Assembly (NCBI GenBank): GCA_942486035.1
Contig: CALNXK010000036.1
Coordinates: 1,013,501-1,077,500, forward strand
Length of the DNA: 64,000 nt
Direction: 5' to 3'
Source: Porites lobata
Taxonomy: Eukaryota; Cnidaria; Anthozoa; Scleractinia; Poritidae
The notes below the pieces were generated by a model. That model ran no database searches and was not told the origin of the DNA. It worked only from the letters and a program-made list of their open reading frames with translations. Positions 31,552 to 42,900 of the stretch are shown here, one piece after another. Position 1 is the first letter of the stretch. Each line of letters starts with the position of its first letter. The translations under genes and the position numbers were made by a program.

Positions 31552-31946
31552 TCAAAAAAACGCCCACGCACTATCATGTACTACACCATCGCTGTCATCT
31601 TTACTTTCTCGTGCTCTGTGATTCCACACCATGCGATTTGCCGCCACTGGAATGCTCTCTGTTTGACGCGCTTCATCATCTTCGGAGTCCAGTCCAGTGC
31701 AGTTTTCCTCCTCTTCATCCAAGTCAAATAACTCGATGCTTTCTTCGTCATCACTTTCAAAAACAGGCATCTTTCGACGCTTTTGATTGGTCAATTTTGC
31801 TTTAGTGGGCTTCAGCGGTCTGGGTGCGTTGCGCGGCGTTCTGAAGGGCATGGGACTAGGTTTGTCGTCCCTATCTTCCACTCGTTTCTTCTGTCGTTTT
31901 GTCTTCGTCGCCGGTGTTTGACGTTTCTGAACTCGGCTTCCTCTTC
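31552..31946 (-). CDS. Terminal exon of a basic/acidic, probably nuclear protein
   Basis: A minus-strand acceptor TTACTCTTTAG precedes the exon, whose first full codon follows two bases (phase 1). The 131 codons begin RGSRVQKRQTPATKTKRQKK, a dense basic stretch like a nuclear localisation signal. They continue with Pro/Arg-rich sequence (PFRTPRNAPRPLKPTKAK) and then an acidic block, FESDDEESIELFDLDEEEEN. The end is DGVVHDSAWAFF and TGA at 31552-31554. The Ser-Asp-Asp-Glu runs are typical CK2 sites. A poly(A) signal lies about 105 bp downstream. No enzymatic domain is visible. Nuclear or chromatin/RNA association is inferred from composition only. Upstream exons were not identified in the window. 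Confidence 0.6.
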
Positions 31947-31949
31947 CTA

Positions 31950-33215
31950 AAGAGTAAAGTCTGGCTGATGGAACTTATTCAAAAATAGTACCGAAAAAGG
32001 TAGACAGAGAATCCAAAAATACACGGAACAATTATCTTGGTCGTCAAACGGTAACGACTTTGGTTACGAGGCTTTGTTCGTCAATCGTCAAACCGAAAAG
32101 GTAAATTCACGTTTCAAAGGCCAAGTCGAATAATGGCGTTCTCTGTCAACCCAAGAGGACGAAAGTCAAGCGATGAAACTTCCTTCAGTTTCAACTATGT
32201 AGTGCTTTATAACTCTACTGGGCGAACAACGAAATAAGTAATGGAAAAGGAATGTGCTCACGTGAGTAGACTTTTTGGTTTGACATACAAAGCCACGTGA
32301 CCTAAATTGTTGACGTCTGGTGCCAAAATTAACTGTTAGGAGAATCTTTGAATTTCGCGGTCTAACAGGTTTCGGCAGCGACCAGATTGATGTCATTCTC
32401 TAATAAACGCATTTGCTGCCTGCGTTCGGATATATTACGAGTCGTACTGAAATTCTCGATTATCATACAAGCAGCAAGTATGTTTATTTTTCCGGTAACT
32501 AACTAAGTACGTGTTAGTTTCTTTCTCTGAGCATAGGTAAATATTACTCTGCAAAGTAACATAGAGGGCTAAAAAAATATAAAAATATAGGCTGTTTTCG
32601 TAAAAATCCGTGAATAATAGACATAATAGGCCAGCAATCGTATTATATGGAAACCACTTTCGTGTAAAAAATACGGTTTCAGAAATATGAGGATTCGAGT
32701 GGACGTGGCCTCATTAAACACATCAAGCTTCTATGGAAAAGCGAGTTTAAATATAACCTTGTGTTAACCCATTTGATGGGAAAACAAAGTGAGATTCCAA
32801 AAGTAATCGGTCCATATGAATGCAATCTACCATATATTAGTGAAACAAAGTCGATTATTTAGCCTACAGTGTACCTCTGTTCTTCATGAATGACCTGGGA
32901 GATTATTTACACCACACTTGCTTCTCTCAACTACACCTTGATATGATGGTAAGAAAGGGGCGTTAACTGAATAAATGGTCTTTAGGCTTTAGTCATGTGA
33001 TCAAAAGGACGCGACGCGATAGGACGATGTTATTTCAGGAAGATGTGCCTGCTGAAATTTTCACGGAATTGAAATAGGTCACTCTAAAAAAACATTATAA
33101 TTTATAATAAATAGGACATGACGCAATGAGGTAATTTTCTTGCAGAAAAAAATATGTCTCATTATACACGTGTTACTAAAAACAAAATGTGTGACGTGGA
33201 AACTGAAATCTCCTA
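31950..33215. other. Probable intron or 5' flank, no exon identified
   Basis: It lies upstream of the minus-strand exon. No convincing exon with splice sites was found. Confidence 0.35.
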
Positions 33216-33218
33216 ACA

Positions 33219-33430
33219 ATAATAATAATAATAATAAATTTATTTATATAGCGCTCATATCCTGAGGTTATGGCGCTTTACAATGTAAAAAGGGGAAAAT
33301 GAAATAATTTACATATCATCAGATCTTTAAGTGATTTGAAAACTAGCAAAACAATTTTACAAACAGTACGATAACTAACAGGAAGCCAGTGAATAGCAAG
33401 AGCTGCAAGACTCCTTTTATGATCTGTACA
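33219..33430 (-). mobile_element. LINE 3' end fragment
   Basis: The minus strand reads AALAIHWLPVSYRTVCKIVL, the HWLPV motif of LINE RT thumb regions, followed by a 3' tail with GCGCTATATAAATAAATTT and (ATT)n. The tail matches that of the LINE at 27240-29165, so the family is the same. Confidence 0.75.
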
Positions 33431-33479
33431 TTTTTACTTAATTTTTTATTAGTATAGTCTCTTAATAGCTTTTCGTGGT

Positions 33480-34800
33480 ATGTGTTTTTTCATTTTAACT
33501 ATGTAAATCCATTGCATATATTTTTTAAAGATGGATAAATAAAGCTTATTATTAAGGTCAAATAAAACAGGCGTAATGTGATCAAATTTACGAGTCTGAG
33601 TAACACTCATAACACTCTTCTTTAGTGTATCTCACTGAATGAATTCTTCGTCCGCTTAATTGTTATAATGTATTATATCGCTGCAGAGTATTTAAAACCG
33701 TTTGCCTTGGACTGTAACAGCCTGTAATGTACTTTCTCATTGCATCTGGAAATATATCCAATGCCTTTAGCGAAGAAATCTGCCCTTGTTTGAGCGCAGT
33801 TTGAAAGCTAATAAAATACTTTCAAGTTATCTAGTAAGGCTATTTAGTAACTGAAACGAAATTCGTGCTCTTAACATTCCTTATCTTGATGTGAGCGTAA
33901 CATCAAAACATTACTTAGCTGTTAAGTTCTGAAAGTTTCGATGTCTCAAGTGAGAATTAGAATTGGCTTCCGTTCAGATACCGTCCATCAAACGAAACTG
34001 GGTAGAAAATATTCTTGTTTCACTTTTTACTCGGAAACGCAATTTTTTTTACAGGAAAAAAATATCCACCTCGTTGTGTTGATGAAATCAAAAGGAAAGA
34101 GAATAAGGTCATTGATCATTCTGATAGGTGACATTGATTTACTAGGTGAGATTAATAAATCTTGGGGATTAGTAAGATGATTTTATGCTGGGTATGAGTG
34201 AAGTGGAAAAACGATTTAATGCATTGTATGGCTGAAGTGTAGTTCATTAAAGAGACATTAATAAGGGAGACCATGTAACCTGTGAGACAGGGGTGGGTGG
34301 GTGAGTTAGGAAAAAAATATCCTGCAAAAGGACTTGGATTGAAAAAAAATCTCGAAACGAGTTAATGTTCTTCTATGCACAATAACCGAATAGAATTAAG
34401 GAAAACAATCATTAATCACAGTGGTAGGCTTTAAAGAAAAGCTTGCCAACCTAAATCATCCACCTTCCACACCCTCCCTCGCTAAAATTAATCAGTCACT
34501 TGTTTTTGTAGTTAGGCTGAAGCGGTCACCCTGTAGCATTCCACCGCATCCAAGTGCTACTACCTCGACGAAAAAAGCAATTGTGGCCAAGCGGTAGTTT
34601 TACAACTGTGTTGTGAGGTATTTTGAAAGTTATTTTTAAGATCTGTCTCATCTTATTTTAAGTTTAGTTTTTGTTTCATTAAGTGGGTCAAGGTTACATG
34701 AAGTTTGGATTTTGTCCATAGGTGTTTTCCTGTTTTCATCTTAAGTTTTTACTTCAGGCTTGTACTTGAATTTATGCTTAGCTCGCGAATTTACTTAATG
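33480..34800. other. No gene seen
   Basis: The stretch is AT-rich. The small plus-strand ORF at 33941-34180 has no family features or splice context. Confidence 0.4.
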
Positions 34801-35399
34801 CTTTTTTACACTGTAAAAACTGACCAGTTATAGTGACCTCAAAAAAATGGTTAAGGTTTGAATCCCAGGTAACCGTATTTTATTAGGATACAGTAACCAA
34901 AAAAATATAGTTCAGGTTAACCATTTTTTATTTCCGTTGAAATAACTTTTCTTTATGGGTTATATTAACCCTTAAAAATGGTTGTTTCTACCACAGCCCA
35001 CGCCACTTCTTATGACTTGTTTGTCATAACCTCTACTTTTTGGTTAAACTAACTTGAAATTTTTAGTTGTTATAACCGAAATAAAAAGATAAATATGTTT
35101 CAGCCCATACAGATAAGTTATAATAACCATTTTCTGCGGTCATGGTAAACCAGTTTTTTGGGTACTAGCGATGAATCTGTGGTAACCCATTTAAAATAGT
35201 CAAGAGGTGGTAGCTTTAACCATTCCATATGGGTTAGAAGAAAACGGTTGTTTTAACTGATAATAATGAATTACATTAACCTCACAATAATAGTCTTCAG
35301 CAACACTTTTAATGGTTATGTTAACCGTTCTCTACAAACAACAACAACAACATAGTTGACCACTAACTTCATAAAAAAGATAATCATACAACATTGCAA

Positions 35400-37740
35400 G
35401 TAAAAAATGCTTATGTTTCTTAATACAAGTATTTAAAGCAGAACAAGGAATGATTAAACAATCAGCCCTGTTTCCTAAACTATAGCAAATTTCAACTGGA
35501 ATACTGCATGTCTCTCACAAGACTGCAAAACAAGACTTTGTACACTGGCATATGATTGTAAAACAGAAACATCCTTAAGCAGAAAAAATTCAAGTAACTC
35601 CAGGATCAATAGTGATACAGTACTTAGATTAAATTAAACCCTTAAGGTATAAGTGCCTTTCCTGCCAAAACTGCTTTGTAAAATACACATAGGGAATTAA
35701 GAATTTCGTGAGATTCAATGATATAATAATTGTAAGATCTTGCCAGTGAAGAGTCAACTCCTCACCCACTGTACATGTAACTTTCTTTCTTTGGCTAATG
35801 ATTGAAGCGGAGCATATGATCTAAAAGTACCAGTGCCCTTCATTGTTCTACAAGCCACGTTTTTCTACTAGAAAGCAAAAAAAGATCCTATTCCAAGCAG
35901 TGGCTCGTTGAGGGTAACTCATCCGCCGGATCAGGACTTGTCTTGCTTGTAATGAAAATTTGGGTACTCGCCGAGCTTCATTCAAAGTTGTTTATTCCCT
36001 CAGTAGTTCAAATTTGGTGATATTCTGAAATAAACGAGAATATTTCGTTTTTAAGTTCACTGGTTAACGCACGAAAAATTACAGTCTTTCACCGATACGC
36101 CTGTGGGGAACACGCACGCACGCGTGTGCGTGGTCATCGTGAGCAACGCGCGACTCAAAGCTACATTTAAAAAAAGCTTTGTAATAGCGTATGATAGCTC
36201 TGTAACAGCAGTACAATATTGCAATTAAGATGGTCATCCGAAGACCGGAAAATCTATGCAACTGTACTGAACATTTAGAAAACTTTAAAGGGCCACGCAA
36301 GTGCGTGGGGTTGTCTCAAAACGCGTCTATTTATTTGCAAAGAGATAATTTTAAAAACGATTTAGAGTTCTGTTTAAAAGTAAGCAATACATACCGGTCA
36401 TGCTGTTTCAGTGAAGGTCGTTGAAGCAAGATTTTGCCTGTGTTCATTTGTCTTTAGTCGACGGGGCAGATATTTTGCTTATCTATTTCACGCGGTCAAC
36501 TGAAGTAAATTCTGTCATGACCTTCTTATCATCCTCCTTTGAATAAAAGATTTGCAAGGTATTCGTTAGCTAAGAATTTTTGTAGAAGCAAGTAAAGACT
36601 GAAATTCAAGTGAGTAATCTATTCTGAAGACGTTGTCTTCCGACTACCCTGTGAGCAGAGTCTCCTTCGATCTTCCTAGATAAGTCGACTTATCTAGGAC
36701 GATCGAAGGAGACTCTGCTCGCAGGGTATCTTCGGACTTGCATAAATTTGAAATCACATTACCTTTTTACTTGCCACATCTCCATTGCTGTCCGTGACTA
36801 AGAAACGAGCTCCCATTGACTTTTAACTGAGGGGCTTTATCCAGGCGAAATATAAAATGTTTCTTTTCGCAGCAATGAGCCAAGAGTACTGACTTCAGCT
36901 TGGCGCAAGGCGGTTAAACTAAAAAACTGAACTATGAGAGCCGAATTTGGCATTGATTTTGAAATTCCAAGTCTCTCATTGGCTAGCTAAGTAGATTAAC
37001 GTCAAGGTGTTAAGTAACATACTACAGTTGACAGGAAACAATGCAACATTTTCTAAAAACCCTTAGTTGCTTTTCGAGTGAACTCAGTAAACTCGCCTCA
37101 CATGTTTCCAACCATGAAATAGTTTAAGCTTATAAAAACGTTACTGAGTAAGATTTTTAATTTACTGAGAACATTTAGCGTCATTTAGGGTTCGTGACGT
37201 GACGAAATAGAGTTACTTTAGGTCACTTAAGACAAATACCGGAAACCCGCTGGAATTTTGTGACCGGTGAAAAACACGAAAGTGTTTTTTGAAAACACGC
37301 GAGGATAGCTGTTGGCTTTTCGAGGTGCTCAGCATTGATTTGAATGACATAACCTGTACAGGACATCTTGAAGAATCATTTCACCTAGATGACGATTAGT
37401 TCTCTCGGCTAGTCCGTCGAGGGAAACGTCAGAGGAGAAAATAGTCCTCGCTTCACGCGACTTCGCCTCTCGCGCGCGCGTACCAGCCCAGTCTATTGAA
37501 GCAAGACTCGCGAGTTGGATGCAAGTCATTTAAAATATTTTAACTGTTGGGGAAAGTTGATTTGGCTATTCAGTCTTAACCTATCCTAAATCCCATAATA
37601 AATGCTGATTATTTGTTCTTTCTTCAGCCTAAGAGAAAAGTCTGCGTTGAAGGTTGGGTACAAGGCTTTTATGATCTGTTGTTGTAAACTCATACCCGCC
37701 GTTTGTGTATAGCCATTTCCTTCTGTGGTTTTCCGTTCAG
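35400..37740. other. Interior of the 3.8-kb element
   Basis: No ORF with a recognisable domain. The short ORFs at 36079-36300, 36230-36424 and 37329-37529 have no support. Confidence 0.4.
36645..36728. repeat. 84-bp near-perfect palindrome
   Basis: The arms meet at TAAGTCGACTTA and run outward through CTAGGA, CGATCGAAGGAGACTCTGCT to TACCCT/AGGGTA, with two mismatches per arm. It is probably a very short foldback transposon. Confidence 0.85.
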
Positions 37741-38033
37741 TTTAACCCCTCGGAAAAGTCAGTTTTGTCCATTCAGTGTTTAACCTACTTCATAGCTCTA
37801 AATAACAGATCATTATTGGTTAGTCATGACCAACAATTAGTTAATAAAAGATTTTAACCAGTTGATTTCAGGTTAGATGCACATTTTCACCATTTGCTTA
37901 ACCATTTGGTTTCGTTATTTTGACTGCCATGAAAAGTTATTTTGACCAGTCGATATTCTAACGGAATTATAACCGTCACAACAACTGCTGATCATTGGTT
38001 AATCTAACCAATAACATAAAAGTTACGATTTTA

Positions 38034-38518
38034 ACTACACTCTTTTTTTTTTATAAGAATATATTTTATAAGAATATCGAGGCTGAAATTTGCAAAATTT
38101 TAAGAATATTTTAAGAATAAAGCCGAGGCTGAGATTTTGAAAAGGATAGATCAGGATAATTTTGTGTGTTGAAACATCTGTAAATACAATACAATTTTAT
38201 GTTTTTAACTTAACCGTATAAAATTATTCCTTTCTCTGAACGGCGAAACTAGCCAACAAAACGAAAAAACCTGCACCAGCTATAGCAAAAGGTTCAACGC
38301 TAATGACAGTTCGATGAACGGTACATGTAATACATATGTACAGTATTCAGCACAAAAGACATAAACTAAACCGCAAAAAAGTATTATGACAAATTCTTTC
38401 CTTAAGCTATAATTTTAGAATAATACAAGAATATTTTCAGCCTAAGATCGGCAGAAAAATAAGAATATTCAGCCTGGGCCGGGAAAACAACATTCTTATT
38501 AAAAAAAAAGAGTGTAGT
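38034..38518. mobile_element. Nested MITE with ACTACACTCTTTTTTTTT ends
   Basis: The tips ACTACACTCTTTTTTTTT and inverse AAAAAAAAAGAGTGTAGT are flanked by TTA on both sides (38031-38033; 38519-38521). The three-base TTA duplication fits PIF/Harbinger-like elements. Inside are AAGAATATT and GAGGCTGA words in inverted order. It is 485 bp and non-coding. Confidence 0.75.
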
Positions 38519-39133
38519 TTATTTTAGGTTAAAATTACCTTTTGCAACTGGTTATGACCTTTTAATATAGTTACCATAACTGGTCTGTTTTTACAGTGTA
38601 GGAGTTAGTTCGGTGGCCGTTGTCAGATGTTAGTTTTTTTAGGTGGTCGTGTTGGTGATGCTAGAGCTGACCTTGACTCGTTAATTAGTCTCGTTGAAGT
38701 TCCTGTTTGGGTTTGTTAACCAGGGCTTTAGGTTTTCATTGGTTTGTTGCTTTTTGCCGATCGTAACCATTTAGGTTCAGTAATACCAAAACATTACCCA
38801 CACCGAGTTTACCTTGATTTTATTTCCACACGGTCAGCTATCCCAAACATGTCCAGCTTTGGCTATAAAAACCGCTACTATACTTGAAATAGTTAGTAAA
38901 GAAGAGTCAGGATTGAGTAGAGAAAAAAAGTAAGAAAATTAAGATTGTTAACAGAAGTCAAAGAAGAATAAAGACCAAGACGTAAATAAGATTCCTGGTA
39001 CCTCATCGTGTAGTGAGCGAGTTGCTCAAACACACCCCAGCAACTGTAATCCCTACTTGCGCTAAACTTGTTTGCCAGTTAAAGCAGAAGCCATTATTAT
39101 GCAGCTCCAGGAGCCTATTATTAAGCTAAAAGG

Positions 39134-39358
39134 GGATGTCTTGAAAACAAAGACCCCTAAGACCCCATCCGAATCACTCTGAACTTCATTGATTAGGGTT
39201 AGGAAACTGAGTGAATCAGGTTCCATTTAGGTCATTATACTGGGCAAACTGAACTGAAAGTTGATTCACTCAGTTTCCTAACCCTAATCAACAAAGTTAA
39301 GAGTCATTCTGACAGGGTCTTAGGGGGTCTTGGGGGTTTTTGTTCTCAAGACACCCAC
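39134..39358. mobile_element. Hairpin MITE, GTCTTGA...GACCCC arms
   Basis: The arms of about 90 bp include GATTAGGGTTAGGAAACTGA and its inverse, with outer AAGACCCC/GGGGTCTT words. CTAAAAGG flanks both sides (39126-39133; 39359-39366), a possible 8-bp duplication as in hAT elements. Confidence 0.75.
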
Positions 39359-39916
39359 CTAAAAGGCTCCTAGCAGCTCACAAAGATTCGACAGCCATAT
39401 TACAATCAGGTTATAATCTTGTTAGTCTCGTTTCTCATACTGTAAATTTAACAAGATCCTCCCCTTTTTCCAACCTTTTGTTGGAATGACGCGTTCTACG
39501 CGCGAGTTAATACAGGCGCAATACAGGTATTCTGATTCCGTGCGAAAAAAACCTCTCCCCTCTCTTTTATATTAGTCTCCGGCTGTCACGAAATTTTTGC
39601 TCTTGATCTTTTGCGACAGTGTTGTGATTTTTTTTGTACCCCCTGCATATACACAGACAACTTTTAATTTAGTTTTTTATTGCTAGAATATGGTCTCCGG
39701 TTTTGTTAAAGCGACGCAAAAGTAAACACCAGCTCTGCTTCAGAGAATGCTATTGTTTTTCTACAAAACACCAGCAAGACCTGCTTGCACGCTCTCTAAG
39801 CTTGCAAATCAATTTCCAAGATAACAAAACATAAAAAAATATCTTACACAATGTTGTGAGAAGTAATCGTTGAGCTTGCCATGCATGGTTAGTGTCCAAA
39901 GAATAAGGTCAAAGCG

Positions 39917-42900
39917 ATGAGGAACAGGAACAGCTCACCAGCCTGGGTGATAAACGTGAGCGCTTTACTCACTTGTATAACAATATTGCTTTATCTGGCA
40001 TCAAAATCGGGAGTAATGAAGTCCGACAAAGAAGACAAAGAAAGAAGCGAACATTACGGTGCCGATGTTAAATACATTGAATTCTTCTCGCTAAGGTAAG
40101 TAATACCTTTTGCGAAATTTATTGGCATTTATTACAGTGTGACTGTTGAAACTGATATTATTTGCGACGCTCACGACTTGTGGTTCAAATCACAAATTCA
40201 AATAACCAACTTAATGCATATACCATGTTGCGTTTCTTAGTTTTCACGAGCTTAACAGATCGATACAACTCGACGCATCGCGAGTTTTGTCAAGTGCTTA
40301 TGACAAGCCTTCAAGGTGGCTCACCTCAACTGCTATACCCTTTATTGACATGGGTAAAAAAAATCAATTAATGACAGTTACGATCATCTTGGCTGTATTC
40401 AAGTTTTAATAATTTCATCAGCAGACAAATTATCTAGAAGTTTATGAAATCCCCATGCAGGAGTTTTGCAGTGGCAAAATCCGTTTCATAGCATATTTAC
40501 TTGTTTTTCGCCTGCCACTTGAACTCGTATGGTTAAAATGAACTCAGACATTGCTATAATTTTTATCAAAGTTCTAAGTAAGACTTCGATGTCTAAAAAG
40601 AACAACATCTGAGCCTGGTGGTTACACTCCATTGTTGTTGTTGTTGTTAAGTTTTTTTTTTCTCTTTTTTTTTTCTGTTCTGGAGTCGGTATTAATGCAT
40701 TTTACAACCAGGCGGTTTCTCGGTCGAGAAGAAAGGAGAGGAAATTTTTCGTTAAAATTTCCTGTCAGCAGGAACAGTGCTTTGTTTTGTTTGTTTCTTC
40801 CTTTACTTTGTCTCCGCCGTTTTGTTTTCCTGTTTTTATTACTTTTTATTTTAATTTCTGTTGTCCTTTTTTTTCTTGTTTTCTCTTCAGTGTTATTTTT
40901 CGAAGGCTACACGCATTGATCAATTTTGTCGTTTAATTATGCTTTCAATTATACTTTTTCATTTCCTTTTTTTTTCTTTTATCTCAAAGATATCATTACT
41001 TTTTTAGACCCTCGCAGCTTGTTTACCTCGACAACACTGGTTATCGCTTGGCGCTTGACTCAGAAGATGAGCCCAGCTTCATCGAAGCACGAACCGACGC
41101 GATTGATAGCCTAACTATTGAAAAACTCTCCCCAAGCCGTAGTAATGGCACCGATGGAGTCTCGTTAACTCGTGCTCCTACCGATGGTCTTGTTAACGCT
41201 TATGATGAAGGTGAGGTAAAGAGCGACGCTGAACGAGATGAGAGTATTGATTACAACATGGCGTGGGTGGAGTTTCCCGAGGAAACTGAAAGGCAAGCGG
41301 CTCATTTCTAGAGGTAGCAGAGTTTAAGGACACTTCTCAGTCAATTTAGCCCAACCTACCAACAAGAGCTTTATTGAGAGACTGGTCAGAAGTCGCTGTA
41401 GCCTATTTCCCTTTCGTAAACGGTCTTTGCCATTTTTAGCGGTCTGTGTCACCATTGGTAACCAAGCCTTTAGTCATGACATAAGTAATACATTCCCTGG
41501 ATTAAGTTACATTTAAAGGAGAATGATACGACGTTGAAGGCTAAGTTGAATTTACGTTAAAAGTTATGGAAAGGGCTAGGGCCACCTGTTATGGATGTAT
41601 CAGTTAAGCAAAACAGATTGTTAGTTTATGTTCTTAAATTTTTGGTAATTTTGGCGGGTCAGTGTGGTAGTGTAACTAAGGGAGAGAGAGAAGGATACGA
41701 AAGGTCTGGGTTCGTGGTCTGGGTTTGACCATAGGTTGCGATATCCTTTCTTTTTAATAGAAACACTCTTATAATAACTGGTCAAACATTTTGATAGTGT
41801 CTTAAAAATGTCGTCGCCGTACTAAAAATCAAACATTTTTGTTCTCTACAAAGCGACTTTTGACCATTTCAAATAGACGGAAACCGCGCACTGACATGAA
41901 TGTCAATACAAGGCTGAGCTCACTGCCGTCATGGTATCAAATAGAACGATGATAATTAAAAATAAAAAATAACTGATCACTACGTATCTGACAATAACTG
42001 CAGAATCTGTGATACAGTTAGCGTTAGCACATTAATCACAAATTCAGCTGTATCATGATTCTTTCTTATAAATTAGATGATTAAAAAACGGTGGCAAAGT
42101 ATCGAACCTGGGCTGTACGGCTGACGTCCAAGCTCAGAACTGTTGACATGTTAACATATAATGAGGACACGTCTGTTGTGCAGTCCTCTCATTCATTTCA
42201 TTCATTCATTCATTCATTCATTCATTCTTCCTCTTTAGAACATCATGCGATCCTAAAAGGCCTGTCAAAAATGTGGTTTTGCTAAAAACTCACCGTGCCG
42301 GAGGTGGAACGTTGGCCAATATAATTTACAGATACGGAGATTTAAACGACCTGGAGTTTGCACTTCCAAAACACGGGAGTTATGACTTTTACTGGCCTCT
42401 TCACTTTAATCCAAGCTTTGTGGACAAACAGTATCTCAACTCTTCGTCTCCAAATCTACTAATCAACGCTCGATACAGTCCTGACACGATGACTTCATTT
42501 ATGCCCAAGGTAAACGACTACACTTAAATTGCATGCAACGATAATCGGTATCTCACTTTATCAGGACATTTCTTTAACTGGGTTCTTTTTGTTTCCATTA
42601 GTGTCTACTATGTTCTCAGAAAAAGAAAATGGGAAGAAGTGATCCACTTCCCCTCCTCCTTTCCATGTTCCTAAATACATTTACTTTACTGCTCTAGTTT
42701 CCCATGCTCTTAACGAAAGTGTCTCAAAGAATGTAGTGTTTTTCACTGCATCTGGAAAACAGAATTTGGATTCTTTATACTAACTTTTGTCTCGTATATT
42801 TATTAATTAGATTATTTTTTATCTTTATTACTATTTTTTAATCTGTTTTATTTGTCGCAATTACATTTTGTGACCTTTTTTCTTAATGCTGAGCTGTTAA

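Larger units (their letters stand above)
34809..38598. mobile_element. 3.8-kb element with inverted ends and TA duplication
   Basis: The left end CACTGTAAAAACTGACCAG and the right end (inverse, CACTGTAAAAACAGACCAG) share about 27 of 30 bases and are flanked by TA (34807-34808; 38599-38600). About 550 bp next to each end is strewn with GGTTA/TAACC/GTTAACC words (34830-35345; 37740-38030 and 38520-38590). The middle has no transposase. A second element (38034-38518) is nested near the right end and an 84-bp palindrome sits at 36645-36728. It is a non-autonomous DNA transposon of unassigned family. It lies about 1.3 kb upstream of the sulfotransferase gene. Confidence 0.75.

Noticed and set aside
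40632..40919. 95-aa hydrophobic ORF as a membrane protein
   Set aside because: It is a T-rich intron tract of the sulfotransferase gene; runs of Phe and Leu come from poly-T and TTC/TTT.
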